From Mesorhizobium tamadayense (lineage in GTDB: Bacteria > Pseudomonadota > Alphaproteobacteria > Rhizobiales > Rhizobiaceae), in the NCBI RefSeq assembly GCF_003863365.1, contig NZ_RQXT01000001.1, positions 248,001-312,000 of the forward strand: DNA of 64,000 nucleotides. The letters are read 5' to 3'. The stretch's first letter is position 1. Every line of letters begins with the position of its first letter. The translations under genes and the position numbers were made by a program. A model generated the notes under the pieces. The model was not told the origin of the DNA, ran no database searches, and was given only the letters and a program-made list of their open reading frames with translations. Below are positions 27,374 to 36,497 of the stretch, one piece after another.

Positions 27374-28178
27374 ACCCCGCACCATCGACATCAAGGACCA
27401 GCCGGGCTTTCGTTCGATCGCTATCATTTGCCTGCTGGTGCTCTACGTGCCGGTGCTGATCCTGATGATCTTCTCGCTGAACAGCGGCTCGCTGGTCACG
27501 CATTGGGAAGGCGTCACGCTTGGCTGGTACGGCAGCGCGCTGCGCAACGCGGAGTTCCACAACGCGGCCCGGAACACGCTGATCATCTCGGTGACCGCGA
27601 CGATCGTCTCGACCATCTGCGCGACGCTTGCGGCTATCGGCATGACCAGGGTGAAGCCGTGGCGCGGACTTTCGGCGGCGTTCATGGTCATCAACCTGCC
27701 GCTGATGGTGCCGGAGATCATCACAGCGGTGGCGACGCTCTCCTTCTTCGCCCTGATCGCCGGCATGTTCGGGCTCAACTTCGGCATCGGCAACCTGATC
27801 CTCGCCCACACGGTGTTCTGCATTCCCTTCGCCTATATGCCGATCCGGGCGCGACTGGAGGACATGGACCTGACGCTGGAATATGCCGCGGCCGACCTTT
27901 ATGCGACGCCATGGAACGCCTTCAGGCGCATAACGCTGCCCTTGCTGGTTCCTGGCATCATGTCGGGCGCAGCACTCGCCTTCATCGTCTCCTTCGACGA
28001 TTTCACCATCACCCAGCTCGTCGCCGGCCCCGGCCAGACGACTTTGCCCCTCTACATCTGGAACCAGATCAGGCGGCCGATGACGCCGGAGATCAATGCC
28101 ATCTCCACCATCCTGCTTCTGGTGTCGATCCTGTTCGTCTCGGTCTCGTTCCTGATCGCGCGCCAACGCGCCAAGTGA
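27366..28178 (+). CDS. potC: Polyamine ABC transporter permease (PotC/PotI-type)
   Basis: Second permease, 270 residues with six membrane segments. The EAA-type coupling loop EYAAADLYATPWNAFRRITLP is present. PotC-like features include the tail SFDDFTITQLVAGPGQTTLPLYI. Overlap with potB and 47-bp spacing to the binding-protein gene support a single operon. Confidence 0.94.
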   Translation: MAEPRTIDIKDQPGFRSIAIICLLVLYVPVLILMIFSLNSGSLVTHWEGVTLGWYGSALRNAEFHNAARNTLIISVTATIVSTICATLAAIGMTRVKPWRGLSAAFMVINLPLMVPEIITAVATLSFFALIAGMFGLNFGIGNLILAHTVFCIPFAYMPIRARLEDMDLTLEYAAADLYATPWNAFRRITLPLLVPGIMSGAALAFIVSFDDFTITQLVAGPGQTTLPLYIWNQIRRPMTPEINAISTILLLVSILFVSVSFLIARQRAK

Positions 28179-28225
28179 CCCGTGAGCTCCAACACAAAAC
28201 AATGGGAAGGCAAGGAGAACATAAA

Positions 28226-29254
28226 ATGTCTGGAAAACTGATGGCGGCCGTTTCCGCGGCCGTGCTGTTATGGGCCATTCCGGCGCTCGCCGACGGCGAA
28301 CTGCACATCTACAACTGGGGCGACTACACCAACCCCAAGCTGATCGAGAAGTTCGAGAAGCAATACAACGTCAAGGTGACGCTGGACGACTACGATTCCA
28401 ACGAAACCATGCTATCCAAGGTGCGCGCCGGAAATTCCGGCTACGACATCGTCGTGCCGTCCGACTACACCGTGAAGATCATGATCGAAGAGGGCTTGCT
28501 CGAAAAGACCGAGCCCAACGCGATGCCGAACGGCAAGAACATCGACCCGCGCTTCGTCGACATCTACTGGGACTCCGGGCGCCATTACACCGCGCCGTGG
28601 CAATTCGGCACCACGGCGTTCTCCGTCAATACGGACAAGTTCAAGGGCGACATCAACACGCTGGCCATCCTGTTCAATCCGCCGGATGAGCTGAAGGGCC
28701 AGATCAACGTGCTCGACGACGTCAACACCGTCATGCACGCGGCCGAGCGCTATGCCGGTGTGCCGCGCTGCGGCGCCGACAAGGCCAATCTGAAAAAGAT
28801 CAACGACCTGCTGATGGCCGCCAAGCCGTCATGGAAGACCTTCAGCTACGACACCATCACCAAGATCACCTCCGGCGACGTCATCGTCTCGGAGCAGTGG
28901 AACGGCGCCAGCTACCGTTCGCGCCAGAAGATCCCGGCGATCAAATATGCCTATCCGAAGGAAGGCATCGAAGGCTGGATGGACAATGTCGCGGTGCTGA
29001 AGGGCGCCAAGAACCTCGAGAACGCAAAGCTCTTCCAGGACTTCGTCATGGCGCCTGAGAATGCGGCGCTGATCTCCGAGTTTGCCGGCTACGACAACGG
29101 CATCGCCGGCAGCCACAAATTCCTGCCGGCGGAGTTCGCCAACTCGCCGGAGATCAACCCGCCGGCCGGTTCGCCGACACCGGAATTCGTGCCGCCATGC
29201 CCGCCCGACGTGGTGGAGATCTACAACAAGATCTGGACCAACCTGCGCAAATAG
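28226..29254 (+). CDS. potD: Polyamine-binding periplasmic protein (PotD/PotF-type)
   Basis: Solute-binding protein of 342 residues with a signal peptide (about residues 1-22, ending ALA) and the mature start DGELHIYNWGDYTNPKLIEKF. This opening (YNWGDY) and the internal WQFGTTAFSVNTDKF are typical of polyamine-binding proteins. The start ATG 28226 has AAGGAG 8 bases upstream; the open frame before it is a continuation through potC and is not coding. The hairpin terminator just after the gene probably ends the pot operon. Confidence 0.94.
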   Translation: MSGKLMAAVSAAVLLWAIPALADGELHIYNWGDYTNPKLIEKFEKQYNVKVTLDDYDSNETMLSKVRAGNSGYDIVVPSDYTVKIMIEEGLLEKTEPNAMPNGKNIDPRFVDIYWDSGRHYTAPWQFGTTAFSVNTDKFKGDINTLAILFNPPDELKGQINVLDDVNTVMHAAERYAGVPRCGADKANLKKINDLLMAAKPSWKTFSYDTITKITSGDVIVSEQWNGASYRSRQKIPAIKYAYPKEGIEGWMDNVAVLKGAKNLENAKLFQDFVMAPENAALISEFAGYDNGIAGSHKFLPAEFANSPEINPPAGSPTPEFVPPCPPDVVEIYNKIWTNLRK

Positions 29255-29277
29255 CTCCGCCATAAAGCATGAAGGAG

Positions 29278-29301
29278 GGGAGGCTCCGGCCTCCCTTTCT
29301 T
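29278..29301 (+). terminator. Terminator after the polyamine-binding protein gene
   Basis: GGGAGGC/GCCTCCC stem of 7 bp with a TCCG loop, followed by TTTCTT, 24 bases after the stop. It lies 19 bases upstream of the next ATG, so any read-through would also carry it into the leader of the serine hydrolase gene. Confidence 0.75.
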
Positions 29302-29319
29302 GTGTGCAGGGAGGATTTG

Positions 29320-30516
29320 ATGACGTCTTACCGCAACTCCGATCGGCGCCCACCGATCATGCAGGGTTCGCCGCCGAAGCTGATCCCTCCGAAGCTCGAT
29401 TGGGACAGGGGTCCCTGGAACCGCTGGGCCTTCCAAAACATCCGCGAGGTCCTGCCGACGGTCGAGGTCTGGCGCGGCCATGGCCATCGCCGCCGCCTTG
29501 AGCGTGCCGAAGTCGATCTCGACGATCTGCCGGTGGTGGACAGCACGGGTGCTGCGACAACGCTCGCTGGGTTGCTCGACGAGACCTACACGGACGGTTT
29601 CTTGGTGCTGAAGGACGGCACGATCGCCTATGAGCGTTACTTCAACGGCATGAACGAGCGCACGCTGCATCTGTCGCAGTCGATGGCGAAGTCGGTCACC
29701 GGATCGGTGTTCGGCATCCTGATCGGACGCGGCCTGATCGACCCGGCCAGGCTGGTGACCGATTATCTTCCGGAACTCGGCGAGACCGCCTGGACCGGCG
29801 CCAGCGCGCAGCAAGTGCTCGACATGACGACGGGCGTGCGTTTCTCCGAGGAATACACCGATCGCTATTCCGAGATCGGCCAGGTCGACGTCGCCAGCGG
29901 CTGGAAACCCGTGCCTCCGGGCAGCGATCCCGACTTCCAGTGGCCTGCGCATATGTTCGAGCTGATCTTGCGGCTGAAGGACAAGGTGCGCGAGCATGGC
30001 GAGGCCTTCGAATACCGATCGATCGAAACCGACGTGCTTGCCTTCATCATGGAGCGGGTGAGCGGCAAGCGCCTGGCGCAGCTTGTCTCGGAAGAACTCT
30101 GGCAAAAGCTCGGCGCCGACGAGAACGCCTGCTTCACCGTCGACAGCGCCGGCTATGCGCTGGCCGAGGGCGGCTTCAACGCGACGCTGCGCGACTATGG
30201 CCGCTTCGGCCAACTGATCCTCGACAATGGCGGCGGCGTCATCCCGACCGATTGGATCGAGGCAACGCGCACCGGCAAGCACGGGCCGGACTTCAATCCC
30301 AGCCTGCCGGAAGGCAGCTACCGCAACCAGTTCTGGATCGAGGATCCGCGCTCGCGTGCGCTGATGTGCCGGGGCGTGTTCGGTCAGCTGATCCATATCG
30401 ACTGGGACACAAGAATGGTCGTGGTGAAGCTCTCGACCTATCCCGATTTCACCAACATTGCCTATTCGGTGGCGACGCTGAAGGCCGTGCACACCATCGC
30501 TGCGGCGCTCGCCTGA
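29320..30516 (+). CDS. Serine hydrolase, class C beta-lactamase fold (first of tandem pair)
   Basis: A 398-residue cytoplasmic protein (no signal peptide) with the nucleophile motif SMAK (Ser121, Lys124) and a YRS motif replacing the usual YxN. The family includes esterases, D-aminopeptidases and 6-aminohexanoate-dimer hydrolase, all acting on ester or amide bonds; substrate here is unknown. Start ATG 29320 follows GGGAGG; a longer frame from 29269 runs through the terminator and is rejected. It sits directly behind a polyamine importer and 24 bp before a paralogue. Confidence 0.88.
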   Translation: MTSYRNSDRRPPIMQGSPPKLIPPKLDWDRGPWNRWAFQNIREVLPTVEVWRGHGHRRRLERAEVDLDDLPVVDSTGAATTLAGLLDETYTDGFLVLKDGTIAYERYFNGMNERTLHLSQSMAKSVTGSVFGILIGRGLIDPARLVTDYLPELGETAWTGASAQQVLDMTTGVRFSEEYTDRYSEIGQVDVASGWKPVPPGSDPDFQWPAHMFELILRLKDKVREHGEAFEYRSIETDVLAFIMERVSGKRLAQLVSEELWQKLGADENACFTVDSAGYALAEGGFNATLRDYGRFGQLILDNGGGVIPTDWIEATRTGKHGPDFNPSLPEGSYRNQFWIEDPRSRALMCRGVFGQLIHIDWDTRMVVVKLSTYPDFTNIAYSVATLKAVHTIAAALA

Positions 30517-30540
30517 AAATCAAAGACCCGGGAGACGATC

Positions 30541-31719
30541 TTGGCCGGCAAGACTGCGTTCGAGACCAAATACGGCTTTGCCCGCAAGGACGTGCGGCTC
30601 GACAACTGGCGGCTGAGACCGTTCAGCCAATGGTCGTTCCAGAATGTCGGCGAATTGGTGCCGTCGGTGCATGTTGCCGCCGCACCCGGAGGCGAGGAGC
30701 AAGCCAAACCGCTTGGAAGCTTGCTCGGCGAGAAGGTGAGCTTGGCCGAGGGCGCCGAAACCGTCGAGGCCTTCCTCAAGCGTTCCGACACCGACGGGCT
30801 GACGATCCTGAAGGGTGGCAGAGTGGTCGGCGACTGGTCGGCGCCGCATATGGCGTTCGGCCAGCGCCATATCATCTTCTCGATCAGCAAGTCGGTGACG
30901 GCCGTTCTCGCCGGTATCCTGGAAGGCGAGGGGGCATTCGACGCGGAAGCGCCGGTGACAGAGTACATCCCCGAGGCCAAAGGCTCGGCCTATGGCGATG
31001 CGAGCGTGCGCAATGTGCTCGACATGACCGTCAGCCTCGATTTCGAAGAAGCCTATCTCGATCCGGAAAGCGCCTTCGCCCGCTACCGCCGCGCGACGCT
31101 GTGGAATCCCGGCGGCGGATCGGAAACCCTTGCGGCTTTCCTGCTGACGCTGCCGCGTCTCGCCGAGCCGCACGGCCGGACCTACCGTTATCGCTCGCCC
31201 AATTCGGACATGCTCGGCATGCTGGTGGAGCGGGCATCGGGCAAACGCGTCAGCGACCTGCTCAGCGAGAAGCTGTGGCTGCCGCTGGGTGCTGCGAGCG
31301 GGATGTCGGTGACGGTCGACATGGAAGGCACGGCACGCACGGCCGGCGGCATGTCGATGACGCCGCGCGACCTTGCCCGCATAGGCGAAATGATGCGGCA
31401 GGGCGGCATGGCCAACGGCCGCCGCATCGTGCCGGAAGCCTGGGTGCGCGACACGGTCGCCGCCGGCGGCAGCTTTGAAGCCTGGCAGCGCGGCACGATG
31501 GCGTTCCTTTTCCCGAAAGGCCGCTACCGCAACAAATGGTACCAGATGGGCACGACAAGCGGCGCCGTCTGCGGCATCGGCATCCATGGCCAATGGCTCT
31601 ACGTCAATCCGAAGGCCGAAGTCGTGATCGCCAAGATGTCGTCGCAACCGGAGCCGGTGGCCGACCGGCTCGACATCGATATCGTCGCTTTCCTCGAGGC
31701 GCTGAGCGGGATGGTCTGA
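30541..31719 (+). CDS. Serine hydrolase, class C beta-lactamase fold (second of tandem pair)
   Basis: A 392-residue paralogue of the preceding gene with the same layout: shared WxFQN opening, SISK nucleophile motif (Ser114, Lys117) and YRS tyrosine motif. It has no signal peptide. The start is TTG 30541 with GGGAG 6 bases upstream; no better in-frame ATG precedes the conserved region. The two copies are clearly diverged, so they probably have different substrates. They form a short operon. Confidence 0.87.
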   Translation: MAGKTAFETKYGFARKDVRLDNWRLRPFSQWSFQNVGELVPSVHVAAAPGGEEQAKPLGSLLGEKVSLAEGAETVEAFLKRSDTDGLTILKGGRVVGDWSAPHMAFGQRHIIFSISKSVTAVLAGILEGEGAFDAEAPVTEYIPEAKGSAYGDASVRNVLDMTVSLDFEEAYLDPESAFARYRRATLWNPGGGSETLAAFLLTLPRLAEPHGRTYRYRSPNSDMLGMLVERASGKRVSDLLSEKLWLPLGAASGMSVTVDMEGTARTAGGMSMTPRDLARIGEMMRQGGMANGRRIVPEAWVRDTVAAGGSFEAWQRGTMAFLFPKGRYRNKWYQMGTTSGAVCGIGIHGQWLYVNPKAEVVIAKMSSQPEPVADRLDIDIVAFLEALSGMV

Positions 31720-31836
31720 ACCGAGCCGCACTTCCTCGCCGTTTTCCTGTGGAACCTAACGAGCCAGCGAGAACAGCGCGGTTGGCGGGCGGAGCATCCC
31801 GGCCTATGGTCGCCGCTCTTTTCGACAGGGACCGCC

Positions 31837-34167
31837 ATGGCATCGGACATCAAGCGCATCGCAGCAATCATCGCGGCCGAGATCGGCGCGCGGCCGGAGC
31901 AGGCCGCGGCGGCCATCGGGCTGCTGGACGAAGGCGCCACGGTGCCGTTCGTGGCCCGCTACCGCAAGGAGGTCACGGGCGGGCTCGACGACACGCAACT
32001 GCGCGACCTTGCCGAGCGGCTTGCCTATCTGCGCGAGTTGGACGCCCGCCGCGAGACGATCCTCGGCTCGATCCGCGAGCAAGGCAAGCTGACCGAGGAG
32101 CTCGAGGGCAAGATCGCGGCGGCCGCCACCAAGGCCGAGCTTGAGGACATCTATCTGCCCTACAAGCCGAAGCGCCGGACCAAGGCCGAGATCGCCAGGG
32201 AGCGCGGGCTCGGGCCGCTGGCCGAGGCGATCCTCGCCGACCGTTCGGCGGTGCCGGCCGAGCTGGCGCTCGCCTATGTCAGGGAAGAGGTAGTCGACGC
32301 CAAGGCGGCGCTCGAAGGCGCGCGCGACATCCTGTCGGAGCAGTTCGCCGAGAATGCCGATCTGGTCGGCAAACTGCGCGCCTATATGAAGGAGCGCGCC
32401 TTCCTGCGCGCCAGTGTGGTCGACGGCAAGCAGGAGGCCGGCGCGAAATTCTCCGACTATTTCGACCATGTCGAGCGCTGGGCGGGCGTGCCCAGCCACC
32501 GCGCCTTGGCCATGCTGCGCGGCCGCAACGAGGAGGTGGTGTCGCTCGACATCGAGGTCGATGCCGACGATCAATCGCCGATGAAGCCGGTCGAGCGCAT
32601 GATCGCCAATGCCTATGCGATCGGCGGCAGCTTGCCGGGCGACCGCTGGCTGATGGAAGTCGCCGGCTGGACTTGGCGCATCAAGCTATCCTTGCATCTG
32701 ACGCTCGACCTGATGCGCGACCTGCGCGAGCGGGCCGAGGAGGAGGCGATCCATGTCTTCGCCCGCAATCTGAAAGACCTGCTGCTTGCGGCTCCCGCCG
32801 GCTCGCGGCCGACCATGGGTCTCGATCCTGGCATCCGCACCGGCGTCAAGGTGGCGGTGGTCGACGGCACAGGCAAGCTGGTGGCGACGACGACAGTCTA
32901 CCCGTTCCCGCCGAAGAACGATGTGCGCGGCACGCAGGCCGAGCTTGCCAAGCTCATCCGCTTGCACAAGGTCGAGCTGATCTCGATCGGCAACGGCACC
33001 GGCAGCCGTGAGACGGAGAAGCTGGTGGCCGACATGCTGTCCGACCTGCCTGCCGATTTTTTTGCCAATTCCGCGCCGAAGCCGCTCAAGGTGATCGTCA
33101 GCGAGGCGGGCGCTTCGGTCTATTCGGCTTCGGCGACCGCGGCTGCTGAATTCCCCAACCTTGACGTGTCGCTGCGCGGCGCGGTGTCGATCGCCAGGCG
33201 CCTGCAGGATCCGCTGGCCGAGCTGGTCAAGATCGAGCCGAAGTCGATCGGTGTCGGCCAGTACCAGCACGATGTCGACCAGTACCGACTTGGCCGCTCG
33301 CTGGAGGCGGTGGTGGAGGACGCGGTCAATGCCGTTGGCGTCGATCTCAACACGGCGTCGGCGCCGCTCTTGGCACGGGTTTCGGGGCTGGGGCCGTCGC
33401 TCGCCGAAGCGATCGTCGCGCATCGCGACGCTGGCGGTCCCTTCGCGACGCGGCGCGACCTGTTGAGCGTGGCTCGTCTTGGACCACGCGCGTTCGAGCA
33501 GTGCGCCGGCTTCCTGCGCATCCCCAACGGCACCGAGCCGCTCGACGCCTCCGCGGTTCACCCGGAAGCCTATGGTGTGGCGAAAAGAATAGTCGCCGCC
33601 TGCGGGCGCGACGTGCGCTCGCTGATGGGAGACAGCGCCGCGCTCAAGGCGCTCGATCCGCGCGTCTTCGCCGACGAGCGTTTCGGCCTGCCGACGGTGC
33701 GCGACATCATCGCCGAGCTGGAAAAGCCGGGCCGCGACCCGCGCCCCGGCTTCAAGACGGCGAGCTTCGCCGAGGGCGTCGACGATATAAAGGATCTGAA
33801 GCCCGGCATGCTGCTCGAAGGTACCGTCACCAATGTCGCGGCCTTCGGCGCCTTCGTCGACATCGGCGTGCACCAGGACGGACTGGTGCATGTCTCGCAA
33901 CTGGCCGATCGCTTCATCAAGGACGCGCATGAGGTGGTGAAGGCCGGCGATGTGGTGAAGGTGCGGGTGGTCGATGTCGACATCAAGCGCAAGCGCATTG
34001 GTCTGTCGATGCGCAAGGATGGCGATGGCGGAGCCTCGCGTCGCGGCCAGCGTGAGCAAGGCGGCAAGCCTGCGCCGCGTTCGCCGGCGCCGCAACGGCA
34101 GCCGGAAAGTCCTTCCCAGCAGGGCGCGTTCGGTGCGGCGCTGGCGGAGGCGATGAAGCGGAAATAG
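31837..34167 (+). CDS. tex: Transcription accessory protein Tex
   Basis: Tex is a conserved cytoplasmic RNA-binding protein that affects transcription. The 776-residue protein has the N-terminal helical Tex domain ([17 protein letters not shown]), a YqgF/RNase H-like domain ([19 protein letters not shown]), helix-hairpin-helix repeats ([20 protein letters not shown]) and a C-terminal S1 domain ([21 protein letters not shown]). The stop codon abuts the stop of the convergent LysR gene with no gap. Confidence 0.96.
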   Translation: MASDIKRIAAIIAAEIGARPEQAAAAIGLLDEGATVPFVARYRKEVTGGLDDTQLRDLAERLAYLRELDARRETILGSIREQGKLTEELEGKIAAAATKAELEDIYLPYKPKRRTKAEIARERGLGPLAEAILADRSAVPAELALAYVREEVVDAKAALEGARDILSEQFAENADLVGKLRAYMKERAFLRASVVDGKQEAGAKFSDYFDHVERWAGVPSHRALAMLRGRNEEVVSLDIEVDADDQSPMKPVERMIANAYAIGGSLPGDRWLMEVAGWTWRIKLSLHLTLDLMRDLRERAEEEAIHVFARNLKDLLLAAPAGSRPTMGLDPGIRTGVKVAVVDGTGKLVATTTVYPFPPKNDVRGTQAELAKLIRLHKVELISIGNGTGSRETEKLVADMLSDLPADFFANSAPKPLKVIVSEAGASVYSASATAAAEFPNLDVSLRGAVSIARRLQDPLAELVKIEPKSIGVGQYQHDVDQYRLGRSLEAVVEDAVNAVGVDLNTASAPLLARVSGLGPSLAEAIVAHRDAGGPFATRRDLLSVARLGPRAFEQCAGFLRIPNGTEPLDASAVHPEAYGVAKRIVAACGRDVRSLMGDSAALKALDPRVFADERFGLPTVRDIIAELEKPGRDPRPGFKTASFAEGVDDIKDLKPGMLLEGTVTNVAAFGAFVDIGVHQDGLVHVSQLADRFIKDAHEVVKAGDVVKVRVVDVDIKRKRIGLSMRKDGDGGASRRGQREQGGKPAPRSPAPQRQPESPSQQGAFGAALAEAMKRK

Positions 34168-35079
34168 CTACCACGCCAGAACAGCCGGCTCCTCATCAAT
34201 TTGGCCCAGCAGCCAATCGCGAAAACTGGCGACCGGCGGATGGCCGCGCTTGTCGTGCGGCACAACGAGGTAATAGGCGCTGCGGCTTTGCATCGGCAGG
34301 CCGGGCGCCGGCACCAACTGGCCGCGTTGCAACTCGCCGGCAATCAGAATTTGCGGCAAGAGCGCCACGCCGAGCCCGGCCATGCAGGCCTGCGCCACCG
34401 TGCTGAACTGCTCGAACTGCATGCCGGGGCCGGTCGGCGTGGTCAGCCCCTGATGCTCGAACCATTCGCCCCAGGCGCCGGGGCGCGTCGCCATGTGCAG
34501 CAGCGGCAGGCGACTGATATCGGCCGGTGTCGCGATCTTCCGCTCCGCCAGGAATTCCGGCGCGGCGACGGGCGCGACCGTCTCGCGCATCAGCAGCGTG
34601 CAATCCGCGTCCGGCCAGTCCGGCATGCCGTGATGGATCGCGGCGTCGAGCCGCTCGCGGGCGAAGTCGAAACGGCCGATGCGGGTGGCGAAATTGATGG
34701 TGACGTCGGGATGGCGGGCGACGAAATCCGGGATCAGCGGCATGAGCCAGCGCGCGCCGAAGGTCGGCAGGATGGCAAGGTTCAGAACGCCACTATGCCG
34801 ATTGCTCATCAATCCGAGGGCGGCGTCGCGCAATTGGCCAAGCGCCGAGCGCACCGCTTCGGCATAGATTTCGCCGGCCGTTGAAAGCCGCACATTGCGG
34901 CTGTCGCGCTCGAACAGCCGGCGGCCGAATTGTTCCTCCAAAAGGCTGATCTGCCGACTGACGGCGCCTTGCGTCAGATCGAGCTCACGCGCGGCGGCGG
35001 TGAAGGAGCCGAGGCGCGCCACCGCCTCGAAGGCGGCAAGGGCGCTGATATTCGGCAACAGGCGACGCTGGACGTTCAT
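34168..35079 (-). CDS. LysR-type regulator divergent from glutaryl-CoA dehydrogenase (GcdR/GcvA-like)
   Basis: A 303-residue LysR regulator. The N-terminal helix-turn-helix is FEAVARLGSFTAAARELDLTQGAVSRQI, cited by its core TAAARELDLTQGAVSR, and the C-terminal effector domain resembles the GcvA group (LPTFGARWLMPLIPDF). It is divergent from gcdH with 105 bp between starts, the arrangement of the Pseudomonas gcdR-gcdH pair, so control of glutarate/lysine degradation is the best guess. Confidence 0.85.
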   Translation of the reverse strand: MNVQRRLLPNISALAAFEAVARLGSFTAAARELDLTQGAVSRQISLLEEQFGRRLFERDSRNVRLSTAGEIYAEAVRSALGQLRDAALGLMSNRHSGVLNLAILPTFGARWLMPLIPDFVARHPDVTINFATRIGRFDFARERLDAAIHHGMPDWPDADCTLLMRETVAPVAAPEFLAERKIATPADISRLPLLHMATRPGAWGEWFEHQGLTTPTGPGMQFEQFSTVAQACMAGLGVALLPQILIAGELQRGQLVPAPGLPMQSRSAYYLVVPHDKRGHPPVASFRDWLLGQIDEEPAVLAW

Positions 35080-35184
35080 GATCCATTACTATCCCTCATT
35101 GATCCGTGACGCAATTTTGTTTGATTTTTTCCATGTGGAGGCCGATAAGCCGGGCACCTCAAAATATTGCCGGGAGAGCAGGCC

Positions 35185-36381
35185 ATGGCCGCCGAGAAGA
35201 ATGCTTTCGTGTGGAACGATCCTTTCCTGATCGAGGACCAGCTTTCCGAGGACGAGCGCATGGTGCGCGACGGCGCGGCCGCGTTCGCAGCCGACAAGCT
35301 GGCACCGCGCATCGAGGAAGCCTATGTCGAGGAAAAGACCGATCCCTCGATCTTCCGCGAGATGGGCGAGGCGGGCCTGCTCGGCATCACCATTCCGGAA
35401 GAGTATGGCGGGCTCGGCGCCAGTTACGTCACTTACGGGCTGGTGGCGCGCGAGGTCGAGCGCATCGATTCCGGCTACCGCTCGATGATGAGCGTGCAGT
35501 CGTCGCTGGTCATGTATCCGATCCATGCCTATGGCTCGGAAGAGCAGCGCAAGAAATACCTGCCGAAGCTCGCCTCCGGCGAATGGATCGGTTGCTTTGG
35601 GCTGACCGAGCCGGATGCCGGCTCCGATCCGGGCGGCATGAAGACGCGCGCCGAGAAGACCGCCAACGGCTACCGGCTCTCCGGATCGAAGATGTGGATC
35701 TCCAACGCGCCGATCGCCGATGTCTTCGTCGTGTGGGCGAAGCTGAAGGGCGATAACGGCAAGGACGAAATCCGCGGCTTCGTGCTGGAAAAGGGCATGA
35801 AGGGGCTTTCGGCGCCGAAGATCGGCGGCAAGCTCTCGCTGCGGGCCTCGATCACTGGCGAGGTGGTGATGGATGGCGTCGAGGTCGGCGAGGAGGCGCT
35901 GCTGCCCAATGTCTCGGGCCTGAAGGGACCGTTCGGCTGCCTCAACCGGGCACGCTACGGCATTTCCTGGGGCGCGATGGGCGCGGCCGAGGATTGCTGG
36001 CACCGGGCGCGGCAATACGGCCTCGACCGCAAGCAATTCGGCAAGCCGCTCGCCGGCATGCAGCTCTTCCAGAAGAAGCTCGCCGACATGCAGACCGAGA
36101 TCGCGCTCGGCCTGCAGGGCTCGTTGCGCGTCGGCCGGCTGATGGACGAAGGCAAGATGGCGCCGGAGATGATCTCGATCGTCAAGCGCAACAATTGCGG
36201 CAAGGCGCTCGACATCGCCCGCCAGGCCCGCGACATGCATGGCGGCAACGGCATCCAGATCGGCTACCACGTGATGCGCCACGCGCAGAACCTGGAGACG
36301 GTCAACACCTATGAGGGCACGCATGACGTGCATGCGCTGATCCTCGGGAGGGCGCAGACGGGCATCCAGGCGTTTTTCTAA
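35185..36381 (+). CDS. gcdH: Glutaryl-CoA dehydrogenase
   Basis: Flavoprotein that oxidises and decarboxylates glutaryl-CoA to crotonyl-CoA, late in lysine and tryptophan catabolism. The 398-residue protein has the acyl-CoA dehydrogenase fold, FAD-binding motifs ([20 protein letters not shown] and [18 protein letters not shown]) and the catalytic Glu in YEGTHDVH. The residues around GSRPG-type substrate contacts fit the glutaryl-CoA group. Start ATG 35185 follows GGGAGAG; TTG 35167 would add six residues. An ALDH of the lysine pathway lies 12.5 kb away. Confidence 0.92.
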   Translation: MAAEKNAFVWNDPFLIEDQLSEDERMVRDGAAAFAADKLAPRIEEAYVEEKTDPSIFREMGEAGLLGITIPEEYGGLGASYVTYGLVAREVERIDSGYRSMMSVQSSLVMYPIHAYGSEEQRKKYLPKLASGEWIGCFGLTEPDAGSDPGGMKTRAEKTANGYRLSGSKMWISNAPIADVFVVWAKLKGDNGKDEIRGFVLEKGMKGLSAPKIGGKLSLRASITGEVVMDGVEVGEEALLPNVSGLKGPFGCLNRARYGISWGAMGAAEDCWHRARQYGLDRKQFGKPLAGMQLFQKKLADMQTEIALGLQGSLRVGRLMDEGKMAPEMISIVKRNNCGKALDIARQARDMHGGNGIQIGYHVMRHAQNLETVNTYEGTHDVHALILGRAQTGIQAFF

Positions 36382-36497
36382 GCGACCCCTTAGCCGGCAA
36401 CGCTGCTTAAATTAGGTGCAGCGCAACATCTCTGCTTGGAGAATGACCTTCATTTGTGTCAGGGTTCGGCGATTGAAACGCCGTTCTCCGGGGCACC

